Source of the DNA: Methylobacter sp.
GTDB taxonomy: Bacteria > Pseudomonadota > Gammaproteobacteria > Methylococcales > Methylomonadaceae
Reading direction: 5' to 3'
DNA length: 6,920 nucleotides
NCBI GenBank assembly: GCA_028714995.1
Contig: JAQTLI010000152.1
Location: 1 to 6,920, forward strand
A program made the translations under genes and the position numbers. Numbering within the stretch: position 1 is the first letter of the stretch; each line of letters opens with the position of its first letter. The notes beneath the pieces are model-generated. The model was not told where the DNA came from and ran no database searches. It worked only from the letters and a program-made list of their open reading frames with translations. Shown here piece after piece: positions 1-6,165 of the stretch.

Positions 1-932
1 ACGGCTTCTTCTCCACCTATGAGGCCTTCGTCCACGTCATCGACTCGATGTTCAACCAGCATGCCAAGTGGCTCGCCATGTCCAAGGAAGTCCCCTGGCG
101 CGCGCCGGTGTCCTCGCTCAACCTGCTCATCACCTCGACCGTGTGGCGCCAGGACCACAACGGCTTCACCCATCAGGACCCCGGCTTCCTCGACGTGGTG
201 GTAAACAAGAGTCCGGCGGTGACCCGCATCTACCTGCCGCCCGACGTCAATTGCCTGCTCTCGATCGCCAACCATTGCTTGAACAGCACCGACTACATCA
301 ATGTCATCGTGTGCGACAAACAGAAACACCTGCAATACCTCGACATGGACGCAGCGATCAAGCACTGCACCAAGGGTATCGGCATCTGGGGTTGGGCGAG
401 TAACGATCAGGGATTCGAACCGGACCTGGTGATGGCAAGCGCTGGCGATATTCCTACCAAGGAAGCACTGGCAGCGGTGGTGTTGCTGCGCGAGAATTTC
501 CCTGAACTGAAGATTCGCTTCATCAATGTGGTTGACCTCTACAAGCTGACTCCTGAAGTAGAACACCCGCACGGTTTATCGGACAGGGATTTCGACAGCC
601 TGTTTACACTGGACAAGCCTATCCTCTTCAACTTCCACGGATATCCCTGGCTGATCCATCGCCTGGCCTACCGTCGCAACAACCACAAGAATCTGCATGT
701 GCGAGGCTACAAGGAAAAAGGCAGCATCAATACACCGCTGGAGCTTGCCATCGAGAACGAGATCGACCGTTTCAGCCTGGTGATTGACGCCATCAACCGC
801 ATTCCGGCTTTGCGTGTGGCGGGTGCGCATGTGAAGGAGAGCATGCGTGACAGGCAGATCGAATGCCGCAACTACGCTTACGAGTACGGCATCGATTTGC
901 CCGAGGTTGACAACTGGGTATGGCCGTATTGA
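1..932 (+). CDS. xfp: Phosphoketolase, C-terminal part (5' end outside window)
   Basis: This is a thiamine-diphosphate enzyme of the cytosol that cleaves xylulose 5-phosphate and/or fructose 6-phosphate with inorganic phosphate, giving acetyl phosphate plus glyceraldehyde 3-phosphate or erythrose 4-phosphate. The frame is open from base 3 (GFFSTYEAFVHVIDSMFNQH), so about 309 C-terminal residues of a family usually near 780-800 residues are visible. Clear family signatures are WRQDHNGFTHQDPG (about 144-185), whose histidines correspond by family knowledge to the phosphate-contacting His548 and His553 of the bifidobacterial enzyme, then YLPPDVNCLLSIANHC, YLDMDAAIKHCTKGIGIW, FHGYPWLIHRLAYRR and HVRGYKEKG. 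It ends normally in a short W-V-W-P-Y tail. The stop overlaps the ackA start by 13 bases, which implies one transcript and translational coupling. Which of the two sugar phosphates is preferred cannot be read from this part. Third-position GC drops from about 91% before base 317 to about 70% after it. Confidence 0.96.
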   Translation, partial: GFFSTYEAFVHVIDSMFNQHAKWLAMSKEVPWRAPVSSLNLLITSTVWRQDHNGFTHQDPGFLDVVVNKSPAVTRIYLPPDVNCLLSIANHCLNSTDYINVIVCDKQKHLQYLDMDAAIKHCTKGIGIWGWASNDQGFEPDLVMASAGDIPTKEALAAVVLLRENFPELKIRFINVVDLYKLTPEVEHPHGLSDRDFDSLFTLDKPILFNFHGYPWLIHRLAYRRNNHKNLHVRGYKEKGSINTPLELAIENEIDRFSLVIDAINRIPALRVAGAHVKESMRDRQIECRNYAYEYGIDLPEVDNWVWPY

Positions 933-1987
933 ACCGATCTGTTCTGACTATCAACAGCGGCTCGTCCTCCATCAAGGCGAGCCTGTTTTCCGCTGATGGC
1001 GCGCGTCGCAATTTCCGCTATGAACATGTGCACGACCAAAGGGAAGCGTTCGATCAGCTCCTGCACGATCTGGAAGGTGATATTCCGGAGGTGGTGGGAC
1101 ATCGTTTTGTCCATGGCGGTGATATTGCCGACCCGGCAAGGCGGGTTGATGCCACCGAGCGTTCCCGGCTGGAAGGACTGATCCATCTTGCCCCGCTGCA
1201 CCTACCGGGCAATCTGCTCGGGCTGGATTTGTGCCTGCAACATTTCAATGCGCCGCAGGTCGTCTGCTTCGATACGGCTTTTCACGCCACCATGCCCGAT
1301 TTGGCCAAACGTCTACCGATTCCAAACGAGCTTGGCTTGCGCCGCTTTGGTTTTCATGGGCTCAATTATGCCTACATCGCCGAAATGCTTGCGGGGATCT
1401 TGGGTGATGTGGCTTATAAAAAAGTTGTCGTCGCACATTTAGGCAGCGGCGCCAGCCTTTGCCTGATGGAAAACCTGAAATCGGTGGACACCACAATGGG
1501 TTATACCCCGGCGGGCGGCATCCCGATGGGAACGAGGAGTGGCGACCTTGATCCCGGCGTGATGCTGGAGCTGGCGAAGCGGTATAATCCCGAACAATTG
1601 AGCGATGTGGTGTTTCACAAGATGGGGCTGATGGCTTTGTCCGCAGGTGAAAGTTCGGAAATGAATGACCTCCTTTCGAGCAACAGTGAAAACGCCCAAT
1701 TCGCCGTTGATTATTTTTGCCGCCAGGTACGAGCTGCGATCGGCGGCTTTGCAGCCAAGGCTGGCGATATTGATGCGCTGGTTTTTTCAGGAGGCATAGG
1801 TGAGCACTCCCCCGAAGTCCGTGAAAAAATCTGCGCTCCCCTGGCTTTTCTCGGGTTTGCCTTGGACCAGGCTGCCAACCACGCCGGGGTGAACGAAATC
1901 GGACTTGCCGGTCACAAACCCGTACTCATCGTCCCGGCTGATGAGGAAGTCATGATCCACAACCTTTGCTTAAGCGCTTGCCCGTAA
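920..1987 (+). CDS. ackA: Acetate kinase, short form linked to phosphoketolase
   Basis: This cytosolic ASKHA-fold kinase interconverts acetyl phosphate + ADP and acetate + ATP; beside xfp it would harvest ATP from the acetyl phosphate made there. Visible motifs are the N-terminal phosphate-binding strand LTINSGSSSIKASLF (Asn12, Ser15, Ser17, Lys19), VVGHRFVHGG (Arg62), LAPLHLPGNLLGL (His94), FDTAFHATMP (Asp118), RRFGFHGLNY (His146), HLGSGAS (173-179), MGTRSGDLDPG (Arg206), FSGGIGEHSPEVREK and a C-terminal DEEVMIH carrying the adenine-site Glu. It has 355 residues against roughly 400 in the classical enzyme; the shortening falls mainly between residues 25 and 55. The Asn of the usual HLGNGAS motif is Ser176 here. 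The ATG at 920 puts the conserved beta strand at the normal distance from the N-terminus. It lies inside the end of xfp with only a distant GAGG upstream, so translation is probably coupled. Propionate kinase activity is possible, but the xfp context favours acetate. Confidence 0.95.
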   Translation: MAVLNRSVLTINSGSSSIKASLFSADGARRNFRYEHVHDQREAFDQLLHDLEGDIPEVVGHRFVHGGDIADPARRVDATERSRLEGLIHLAPLHLPGNLLGLDLCLQHFNAPQVVCFDTAFHATMPDLAKRLPIPNELGLRRFGFHGLNYAYIAEMLAGILGDVAYKKVVVAHLGSGASLCLMENLKSVDTTMGYTPAGGIPMGTRSGDLDPGVMLELAKRYNPEQLSDVVFHKMGLMALSAGESSEMNDLLSSNSENAQFAVDYFCRQVRAAIGGFAAKAGDIDALVFSGGIGEHSPEVREKICAPLAFLGFALDQAANHAGVNEIGLAGHKPVLIVPADEEVMIHNLCLSACP

Positions 1988-2399
1988 ATATCCAGTCTTA
2001 TACCGTGTTTGAGTGTACGCATCTTCCATTATAAAAAGCGCAGGACTCAACCTCAAAGTGCAATCCTGGTACTCATGCATGTCAACCAGTGGAAAATATT
2101 GCCGCTGTTTTGCAATAGTCGTCGTTTGCCGACTGTGATAGTATACAAATCCTGATTTTGGCACTTCCGGCATGCCTCGCGATTAGTAAAAAATGACCAA
2201 CCATGCCAAATATGCTCCCCCTATTTAATTAAGGCTTGATTCTGTTTACCCATTAACGACACAGTTGAAAAAAGGTTACTGCTATTTTCCTTGTCAGGAT
2301 TAGTTAACAACCGATAGTTCACCTATATCAAATTTTCCCCGTTCAATTGCAGATTGCTGTTTATGAGCAGCAGCTGGCCTGTTTACGATAAAACCTGGT
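1988..2399. other. Intergenic region between ackA and the Hsp70 gene
   Basis: I find no convincing gene in these 412 bases. Forward reading frames from ATG are at most about 26 codons. A 67-codon minus-strand frame (2173-1970) runs into the end of ackA and has no properly spaced ribosome site. I see no strong hairpin with a T-run after ackA. Short inverted repeats occur, such as AGTCG-N8-CGACT near 2117-2134 and the palindrome GGCATGCC near 2169-2176, but neither has a clear role. The last 110 bases hold a possible promoter for the Hsp70 gene. Confidence 0.5.
2291..2318 (+). promoter_or_regulatory. Possible sigma-70 promoter for the Hsp70-like gene
   Basis: TTGTCA (2291-2296) matches the -35 consensus at five of six positions. 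GATAGT (2313-2318) matches the -10 at four of six, with a 16-base spacer. This would leave a leader of about 75 bases before the ATG at 2400. In AT-rich DNA such matches arise by chance, so this is only a candidate. No heat-shock sigma-32-type promoter was recognised. Confidence 0.22.
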
Positions 2400-3698
2400 A
2401 TGAAAACACTCAAAACACATGGATCGAATAAAATCGCATGCGGAATCGATTTTGGAACTTCGAACACGACGGTAGCGATTGCCCATGGAAATGGTGATCC
2501 AATAACATTGGTTCCGGTAGAAGAGCATCATTTAACCATACCCTCGACAATTTTTTTTCCGACAGAAAGTCCAACCGTTGTTTTTGGCCGTAAAGCTATT
2601 AATGCCCATGTTGCCAGGGAGGACGGCCGGTTCATGAGAAGTTTTAAGCGTGTGCTTGGAACTTCACTTATGAATGAAGGAACCTATATCAGCGGAAGAA
2701 AAACAAAATTCGAGAACATTATTGGCCATTTCATCAATGATATAAAAAATAAGGCCGAGTTAACGGCTGACAAAGAAATCAGCAATGTGGTTGCAGGCAG
2801 GCCGGTTCATTTTGTCGATGGCAATGACAGAGCTGACAAAGAGGCAGAAGGCCAACTCGAAGCCATATTCGCATCCGCTGGTTTTAAAAATATCCGCTTT
2901 CAATATGAGCCCATTGCCGCCGCATTTGCTCATGAATTAGATATGGGCGATACAGAACGATTAGCTGTCGTTATGGACATTGGCGGCGGTACATCCGACT
3001 TTACGATAATGCGGTTATCGGAGCGCTATATCCAAAAACAGGATCGCCAGGAGGATATTCTGTCTAATGCGGGAATTCGGGTTGGCGGTAATGATTTTGA
3101 CCGGGCATTGAGCCTGAAATCTTTTATGCCATTATTAGGACTGGGTTCCCTTTGGGGTTCCAAAGGACTGGGTTTTCCAATAACGCCCTTCTTTGATCTT
3201 GCAGAATTGAGCAAAATTCAGTGTATGTATACGCAAAAATATAAAAGGGATTTAAAGGGACTAATCAGTCAATCAAATGATAAAGCCCTTACCGGCAGAC
3301 TGCTGTCAATTGTAGAGGAAGAACTGGGACACACCTTGATGTCCATAGTTGAGGAAGCCAAAATTCACCTTAGCTCATGCGAGCAAACAACGGCTGATCT
3401 TTCTTTCATTGAAGAAGATTTGCAGTCGCATATAGATCGGACACAATTCGAGGAAAGCCTGTATGGGAGTATTGAGAACATCCGGCAAACTATTAATGAA
3501 TGCATTGTTATGGCTGGTGTGAAAGCCGACGAAGTTGCCCTGGTAATCCTAACCGGCGGCGGCACCGCTATTCCGATGATTCAAAAAATCACTCGTTGTA
3601 TATTTCCGCATGCCGAAATTTCTGATGGCAATCGATTGTCAAGTGTTGGCTTCGGTTTGGCATGTGACGCCAGACGGTATTATTTAGGGGTTAATTGA
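2400..3698 (+). CDS. YegD-like Hsp70-family protein (ATPase domain only)
   Basis: This is a cytosolic Hsp70/actin-fold ATPase of 432 residues, close in length to E. coli YegD (about 450) and far below DnaK (about 640). Hsp70 nucleotide-site motifs appear in order: phosphate-1 GIDFGTSNTTVA (15-26), EPIAAAFAHE (170-179), phosphate-2 VMDIGGGTSDFTIM (191-204), GGNDFDRAL (229-237) and the adenosine motif LVILTGGGTAIPMIQK (381-396). The protein stops soon after (SSVGFGLACDAR), so the peptide-binding beta domain and helical lid are absent and DnaK-like client folding cannot be assumed. YegD-type proteins have no firmly established substrate. The ATG at 2400 is the first in frame after a stop at 2364-2366; its ribosome site is poor. 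It is lower in GC than xfp-ackA. A possible tiny ORF begins 13 bases downstream and a GNAT gene 135 bases downstream. There is no dnaJ or grpE nearby. The family call is firm; the cellular role is unknown. Confidence 0.92.
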   Translation: MKTLKTHGSNKIACGIDFGTSNTTVAIAHGNGDPITLVPVEEHHLTIPSTIFFPTESPTVVFGRKAINAHVAREDGRFMRSFKRVLGTSLMNEGTYISGRKTKFENIIGHFINDIKNKAELTADKEISNVVAGRPVHFVDGNDRADKEAEGQLEAIFASAGFKNIRFQYEPIAAAFAHELDMGDTERLAVVMDIGGGTSDFTIMRLSERYIQKQDRQEDILSNAGIRVGGNDFDRALSLKSFMPLLGLGSLWGSKGLGFPITPFFDLAELSKIQCMYTQKYKRDLKGLISQSNDKALTGRLLSIVEEELGHTLMSIVEEAKIHLSSCEQTTADLSFIEEDLQSHIDRTQFEESLYGSIENIRQTINECIVMAGVKADEVALVILTGGGTAIPMIQKITRCIFPHAEISDGNRLSSVGFGLACDARRYYLGVN

Positions 3699-3711
3699 AG
3701 AAAAGTTTATC

Positions 3712-3831
3712 ATGCAAGGCAGCGCCGAAAACCTGTCACTTTCAGCGCCGGTTTTATCCATTTACAGGCAAGGGAAATATAAAAAAACAATGATCTTACA
3801 TGACCAATATCCACCTTCTCTTCTTGTTTAA
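3712..3831 (+). CDS. Possible 39-residue small protein
   Basis: An ATG at 3712 opens a 39-codon frame (MQGSAENLSLSAPVLSIYRQ, then a basic GKYKK stretch, ending PPSLLV) that stops at 3829-3831. It starts 13 bases after the Hsp70 stop and ends 2 bases before the GNAT ATG, the spacing expected of an operon member. Upstream is only a loose purine stretch (GAAGAAAAG, about 6 bases from the ATG). I recognise no family, signal peptide or membrane segment. It could be a chance frame, a leader peptide whose translation feeds ribosomes to the acetyltransferase gene, which has no ribosome site of its own, or a degraded gene end. The fit between the neighbours is seen; the expression is inferred. Confidence 0.35.
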   Translation: MQGSAENLSLSAPVLSIYRQGKYKKTMILHDQYPPSLLV

Positions 3832-3833
3832 TT

Positions 3834-4358
3834 ATGCCGTTGTCACTATCGATTTCCAAGGCTGAAAAATGGGATGCCGAACAGATTTCTGATCTGGTTA
3901 ACTCGGCTTATCGCGGCGAATCCAGTAAACAAGGTTGGACGACGGAAGCTGATTTACTGGTTGGGCGTAGAACTGACACAGAAGAAGTCCTGCGATTGAT
4001 CTCAAGCGACGAATCAATTTTTCTGCTGTACAAGGCTGAAGCGGAACTGCTCGGATCGGTGCATTTGCAGAAACAGGCTGAGCAGGTTTGTCTCAGCATG
4101 CTGGCAGTGAGTCCGCTACTACAGGGACGGGGCATAGGCAAGCAGTTGCTGGAGGCAGCCGAGCTAACCGCACAGCAAACCTGGGCTGCCAGTAAATTGG
4201 TTATGGATGTCATCACATGCAGGAACGAACTGGTCGATTTTTACGAACGGCGTGGTTACCGGCGCACCGGAATAAGCAAGGCATTTCCGGTGAATCCAGA
4301 GCTATGGATACCAAAAGTTGCAGATTTACGCTTGGAGATGTTAGAAAAAGTTCTGTAG
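3834..4358 (+). CDS. GNAT-family N-acetyltransferase
   Basis: This is a 174-residue cytosolic acetyl-CoA-dependent acyltransferase of the GNAT superfamily. Acetyl-CoA binding motif A spans about residues 86-109: a beta strand (CLSMLAVSP) leads into the pyrophosphate loop QGRGIG (97-102; consensus Q/R-x-x-G-x-G/A) and the following helix KQLLEAAE. Motif B is at 131-146 (NELVDFYERRGYRRTG), a typical GNAT C-terminal pattern. The length is normal for a single-domain member. Substrate specificity sits in the variable N-terminal helices and cannot be read; small-molecule, amino-acid or protein N-acetylation are all possible. The ATG at 3834 is the first in its frame after the stop at 3801-3803, and no Shine-Dalgarno sequence precedes it, so translation may depend on ribosomes finishing upstream. 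It follows the Hsp70-like gene on the same strand, but a functional link is not shown. Confidence 0.88.
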   Translation: MPLSLSISKAEKWDAEQISDLVNSAYRGESSKQGWTTEADLLVGRRTDTEEVLRLISSDESIFLLYKAEAELLGSVHLQKQAEQVCLSMLAVSPLLQGRGIGKQLLEAAELTAQQTWAASKLVMDVITCRNELVDFYERRGYRRTGISKAFPVNPELWIPKVADLRLEMLEKVL

Positions 4359-4415
4359 ATTTGAATTCCGCCTTGCCGGCCTGTCGGCGAGTCGAAAGTT
4401 TTAGTTTCGAGCTAG

Positions 4416-4591
4416 ACAGGATTTCAGCTTCGATTGAAGAAGTTAAGAATTAACCCAAGAACAGGGTTTAAAAAAGGACGCATCAATGGATTGATTGATG
4501 ACAAGAACGAAGCGATTAAAAGACCGCTAACTAATGGAAAGATCAGTTCTTAAAGCTCGAAGCAGAGCTTAACAAAGGCATTACTAAATAA
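4416..4591 (+). pseudogene. Probable frame-broken remnant of a small helical protein gene
   Basis: No intact gene fits here, yet two adjacent frames read like one charged helical protein. The first is open from 4416 and contains GRINGLIDDKNEAIKRPLTNGK (in two parts, GRINGLIDDKN and EAIKRPLTNGK; about 4476-4541) before a stop at 4551-4553. The second starts near 4541 and reads DQFLKLEAELNKGITK to a TAA at 4589-4591. One missing base around 4539-4541 would join them into a single C-terminus. A third piece in the second frame (SFELDRISASIEEVKN, ending 4453) may be its N-terminal part, which would need another frame change. I recognise no family. It could be chance, but charged, regularly spaced residues on both sides of the break argue for decay of a real gene, or for a sequencing indel. 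Confidence 0.35.
4553..4570. repeat. Short inverted repeat upstream of the membrane-protein gene
   Basis: AAGCTC and GAGCTT form a perfect 6-base stem around a 6-base loop (GAAGCA), extendable with one bulged A. No T-run follows, so it is not a typical terminator. It lies within the putative gene remnant and may have no function. Confidence 0.25.
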
Positions 4592-4618
4592 CATTCCAAC
4601 CCAAGAGAAAACCCAATA

Positions 4619-4903
4619 ATGTTTACACTACCTTCCGTATGGAACCTGATTATCTCCACCATTGTGTTCTTCATAGCAGTCATGTATCTCCACCGATATC
4701 TGGAGGAGCAGGGATTACCCAAGGGTATGACACGCAGCATACTGGTATTTGCACTCGCTTCCTTTGTGTCATGGGGTTCAGGAGAGATGGTGGACTGGAC
4801 ACAAGAAAAAATAGAGGGGCCGCAACCGGCAGGACAAACCTCGGACGATCTGTCGCAACTGCTGAAGGCGGTCGGTCAGATTCAACCCGTGACCCCGGAA
4901 TAA
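4619..4903 (+). CDS. Small two-helix inner-membrane protein of unknown function
   Basis: This is a 94-residue protein predicted by eye to cross the membrane twice. Helix 1 covers about residues 9-25 (NLIISTIVFFIAVMYLH). A short charged turn follows (RYLEEQGLPKGMTR), then helix 2 at about 39-54 (RSILVFALASFVSWGS). The C-terminal 40 residues are hydrophilic and rich in Q, P, D and E (ending QIQPVTPE), so they probably lie in solution. With two crossings both ends face the same side; the basic residues of the loop (R26, K35, R39) suggest the loop is cytoplasmic and both ends periplasmic, but the signal is weak. I do not recognise a family. The ATG at 4619 sits about 10 bases after AAGAGA, a weak ribosome site. 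A strong AAGGAGG lies just after its stop, without an obvious start codon in range. It sits between a gene remnant and an orphan reading frame and has no evident operon partner. Confidence 0.7.
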   Translation: MFTLPSVWNLIISTIVFFIAVMYLHRYLEEQGLPKGMTRSILVFALASFVSWGSGEMVDWTQEKIEGPQPAGQTSDDLSQLLKAVGQIQPVTPE

Positions 4904-4922
4904 AAGGAGGCAGGCTCATTAA

Positions 4923-5021
4923 AAGCCTAACGGCGATATCTTCGTGGATACCATGATTGCCACAACTGGTAAATTTTCCATGCTGTTTGACAAAACAACT
5001 ACCGTATTGTTCAACTCATAA
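4923..5021 (+). pseudogene. Short orphan reading frame, possibly a decayed gene end
   Basis: After a stop at 4920-4922 this frame is open to TAA at 5019-5021, reading KPNGDIFVDTMIATTGKFSM and then LFDKTTTVLFNS. The codons look plausible for coding, and an internal ATG at 4953 would give 22 residues. An AAGGAGG at 4904-4910 would be an excellent ribosome site, but no ATG, GTG or TTG in this frame lies at a working distance from it. A small indel near 4911-4922 could have separated site and gene. No family is recognised and chance is a real alternative. Confidence 0.22.
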
Positions 5022-5025
5022 GCTT

Positions 5026-5072
5026 GTAAGAGCGATTTTAGTCACGATTGTTCGCGGCTAAAACCACTCTTA
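5026..5072. repeat. REP-like imperfect palindrome between convergent genes
   Basis: TAAGAG (5027-5032) pairs with CTCTTA (5067-5072). TTTTAG (5036-5041) pairs with CTAAAA (5058-5063), and a CGA/TCG stem (5045-5047 with 5052-5054) closes a TTGT loop, with a few mismatches between the stems. The half GTAAGAGCGATTTTAGTCAC resembles the GTAGGAGCGG...-type repetitive extragenic palindromes found in many proteobacteria, which RAYT (TnpA-REP) transposases can mobilise. It sits between the convergent membrane-protein and lipoprotein genes, a usual place for REPs, and may also end transcription or stabilise mRNA 3' ends. On + it is followed by TATTTATTTTT. Only one copy is visible in this window. Confidence 0.6.
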
Positions 5073-5116
5073 TAGAGAAATATTTATTTTTGGTAACTAC
5101 ATAAACCAAAGATAAT

Positions 5117-5374
5117 TTATTTCATCATTGATCTTTTGAATCTTTTATCCAATTTTTCATTGGTATCTTGAGACAATTCAGCTGCCCGATTAGCTGAAGC
5201 TTCTGCGGCTTCTGCTTGTGTTTTTGCGCTGGCTGCATCAGCTGATGCTTGTTTCACAGAAGTGTCCAAGCCATTAACTTGAGACTGCAAATTTTCAACA
5301 TCTGAAGTAGTTGCGCAACCCACAACCAGACTGACAGCCAGAGCGGCCATTGCTAATTTTATTACTTTTTTCAT
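5117..5374 (-). CDS. Lpp/OprI-like alanine-zipper outer-membrane lipoprotein
   Basis: This is an 85-residue exported lipoprotein. It has a basic N-terminus (MKKVIK), a hydrophobic core (LAMAALAVSLVV) and a lipobox ending V-V-G-Cys20, so signal peptidase II would leave a mature protein of about 66 residues with a lipidated cysteine. Ala follows at +2, with no Asp retention signal, which fits the outer membrane. The mature part is an alanine-rich heptad coiled coil (QASADAASAKTQAEAAEASA), as in OprI and Braun's lipoprotein, which form trimers. It ends in Lys, as does E. coli Lpp, where that Lys is linked to peptidoglycan; linkage here is inferred. I chose the ATG at 5374 because AAGGA lies 7 bases upstream and the signal peptide begins properly there; a TTG six codons earlier is less likely. 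It is a single gene on the minus strand, and the downstream hairpin at 5026-5072 may protect its mRNA. Confidence 0.88.
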   Translation of the reverse strand: MKKVIKLAMAALAVSLVVGCATTSDVENLQSQVNGLDTSVKQASADAASAKTQAEAAEASANRAAELSQDTNEKLDKRFKRSMMK

Positions 5375-5917
5375 ATTATTTTCCTTACTCAAGGTTAATT
5401 AAAAACATTACATACTACACACAGCCACTGTTTCGGGTTTTAGATAATTTACAATCATCGTGCAGACCTGATTAGCGATAGAAGCTGTGAAAATATTCGA
5501 TATTTGGCTCTGTCGCAATTACCGCAAAAACGCATAATTCAGACGAACGTACATGCCGGCCCTAAAAAATAAATGGATGAGGAGATTCAATACTTTCCCC
5601 TGCCAGGATATTCATTTTGCCTAACGTTTGAAAGAATCTCTTCGTCGCATGTTTCCACCGTCGGCAAATTTATTTGATTAAACCGCAAATGAAAATCCGG
5701 CATTTACCCAATAAACTGCCAAGGCATTTTTACAGCATAAGTCTGACAAAAATGTGAAGCAGTTCTAATTATCATGTTTAAATCACAACATATTTACGCT
5801 TTTATCACTTCTGAATTGCTGGTTATCATTACATGACAATTATATTTTCATATAAAAATCTTTATATTGCCTTGATCAACCGCAGTTGTTCATCAAAATA
5901 ACATGTCTGTTATAGAC

Positions 5918-5932
5918 GGTTAATTTTTAACC
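5918..5932. repeat. Perfect inverted repeat GGTTAA-TTT-TTAACC
   Basis: Two 6-base arms are separated by three T residues, 234 bases upstream of the exported-protein start. The shape suits a dimeric regulator site as well as a weak hairpin. No second copy was found in the window and no known operator was recognised. Confidence 0.3.
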
Positions 5933-5989
5933 TTGAAAATAATCATCGTTATTGTTGGAAAATGTGTCGATAGCTTCTGATTTGAAAGT

Positions 5990-6001
5990 CCAATCGATTG
6001 G
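5990..6001. promoter_or_regulatory. 12-base palindrome CCAATCGATTGG, possible operator
   Basis: This perfect dyad lies 27 bases upstream of the consensus -35 hexamer at 6029-6034, a common position for an activator or repressor site. The assignment rests only on symmetry and position; the regulator is unknown. Confidence 0.28.
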
Positions 6002-6028
6002 CAAGCAGATTTTAAGAAAAATGCCCCT

Positions 6029-6057
6029 TTGACAGATTTGAAAAAACCTACAAATTT
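6029..6057 (+). promoter_or_regulatory. Possible promoter for the exported repeat protein
   Basis: TTGACA (6029-6034) is a perfect -35 hexamer. At 17 bases spacing the -10 would be AAATTT, which is poor; TACAAA (6049-6054) is closer to consensus but only 14 bases away. The leader would be about 100 bases. A weak -10 would fit an activator-dependent promoter. Confidence 0.28.
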
Positions 6058-6165
6058 TAAGGTTCAATTTAAGTTGGAACTGTATAAAACAATCAACGGC
6101 AGGAAGTTTCTTTAGTTATAAAACTGACCGCCTCGGTATTTTAGAAAAATTTATAGGCAAAATTC

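Larger units (their letters stand above)
5393..6165. other. Long AT-rich intergenic region between divergent genes
   Basis: This gap separates the lipoprotein gene (minus) from the exported-protein gene (plus) and so holds the upstream regions of both. It is markedly AT-rich (for example 5821-5880 is about 25% GC). Forward frames from ATG are short (34 codons at 5573-5677, 22 at about 5687, 20 at 5775) and lack ribosome sites. It contains a perfect inverted repeat at 5918-5932, a 12-base palindrome at 5990-6001 and a consensus -35 at 6029-6034. I found no tRNA, riboswitch or CRISPR repeat. An unrecognised small RNA cannot be excluded. Confidence 0.55.

Noticed and set aside
1970..2173. 67-codon minus-strand frame after ackA
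   Set aside because: It overlaps the end of ackA, its only purine site lies one base from the ATG, and the protein has no recognisable motif.
3719..3756. AAAACC/GGTTTT hairpin and repeated CAGCGCCG after the Hsp70 gene as a terminator
   Set aside because: The stem is only 6 bases of mostly A-T pairs with a 16-base loop and no T-run beyond the arm; it also lies in the candidate small ORF.
4446..4475. AACCC/GGGTT hairpin near the A-run as a terminator
   Set aside because: The stem is 5 bases, followed on + by A residues rather than T; on the minus strand there is no gene for it to end.
5375..5392. TTG start six codons upstream for the lipoprotein
   Set aside because: The ATG at 5374 has AAGGA at good spacing and starts a standard lipoprotein signal peptide; the extension would place acidic residues before it.
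5506..5520. GGCTCTGTCGCAATT, resembling an insertion-sequence terminal repeat (IS6-like)
   Set aside because: No matching inverted copy and no transposase sequence was found nearby, so a 15-base resemblance is not enough.
5573..5677. 34-codon frame in the AT-rich gap
   Set aside because: It has no ribosome site, an in-frame stop immediately upstream, and no recognisable protein pattern.
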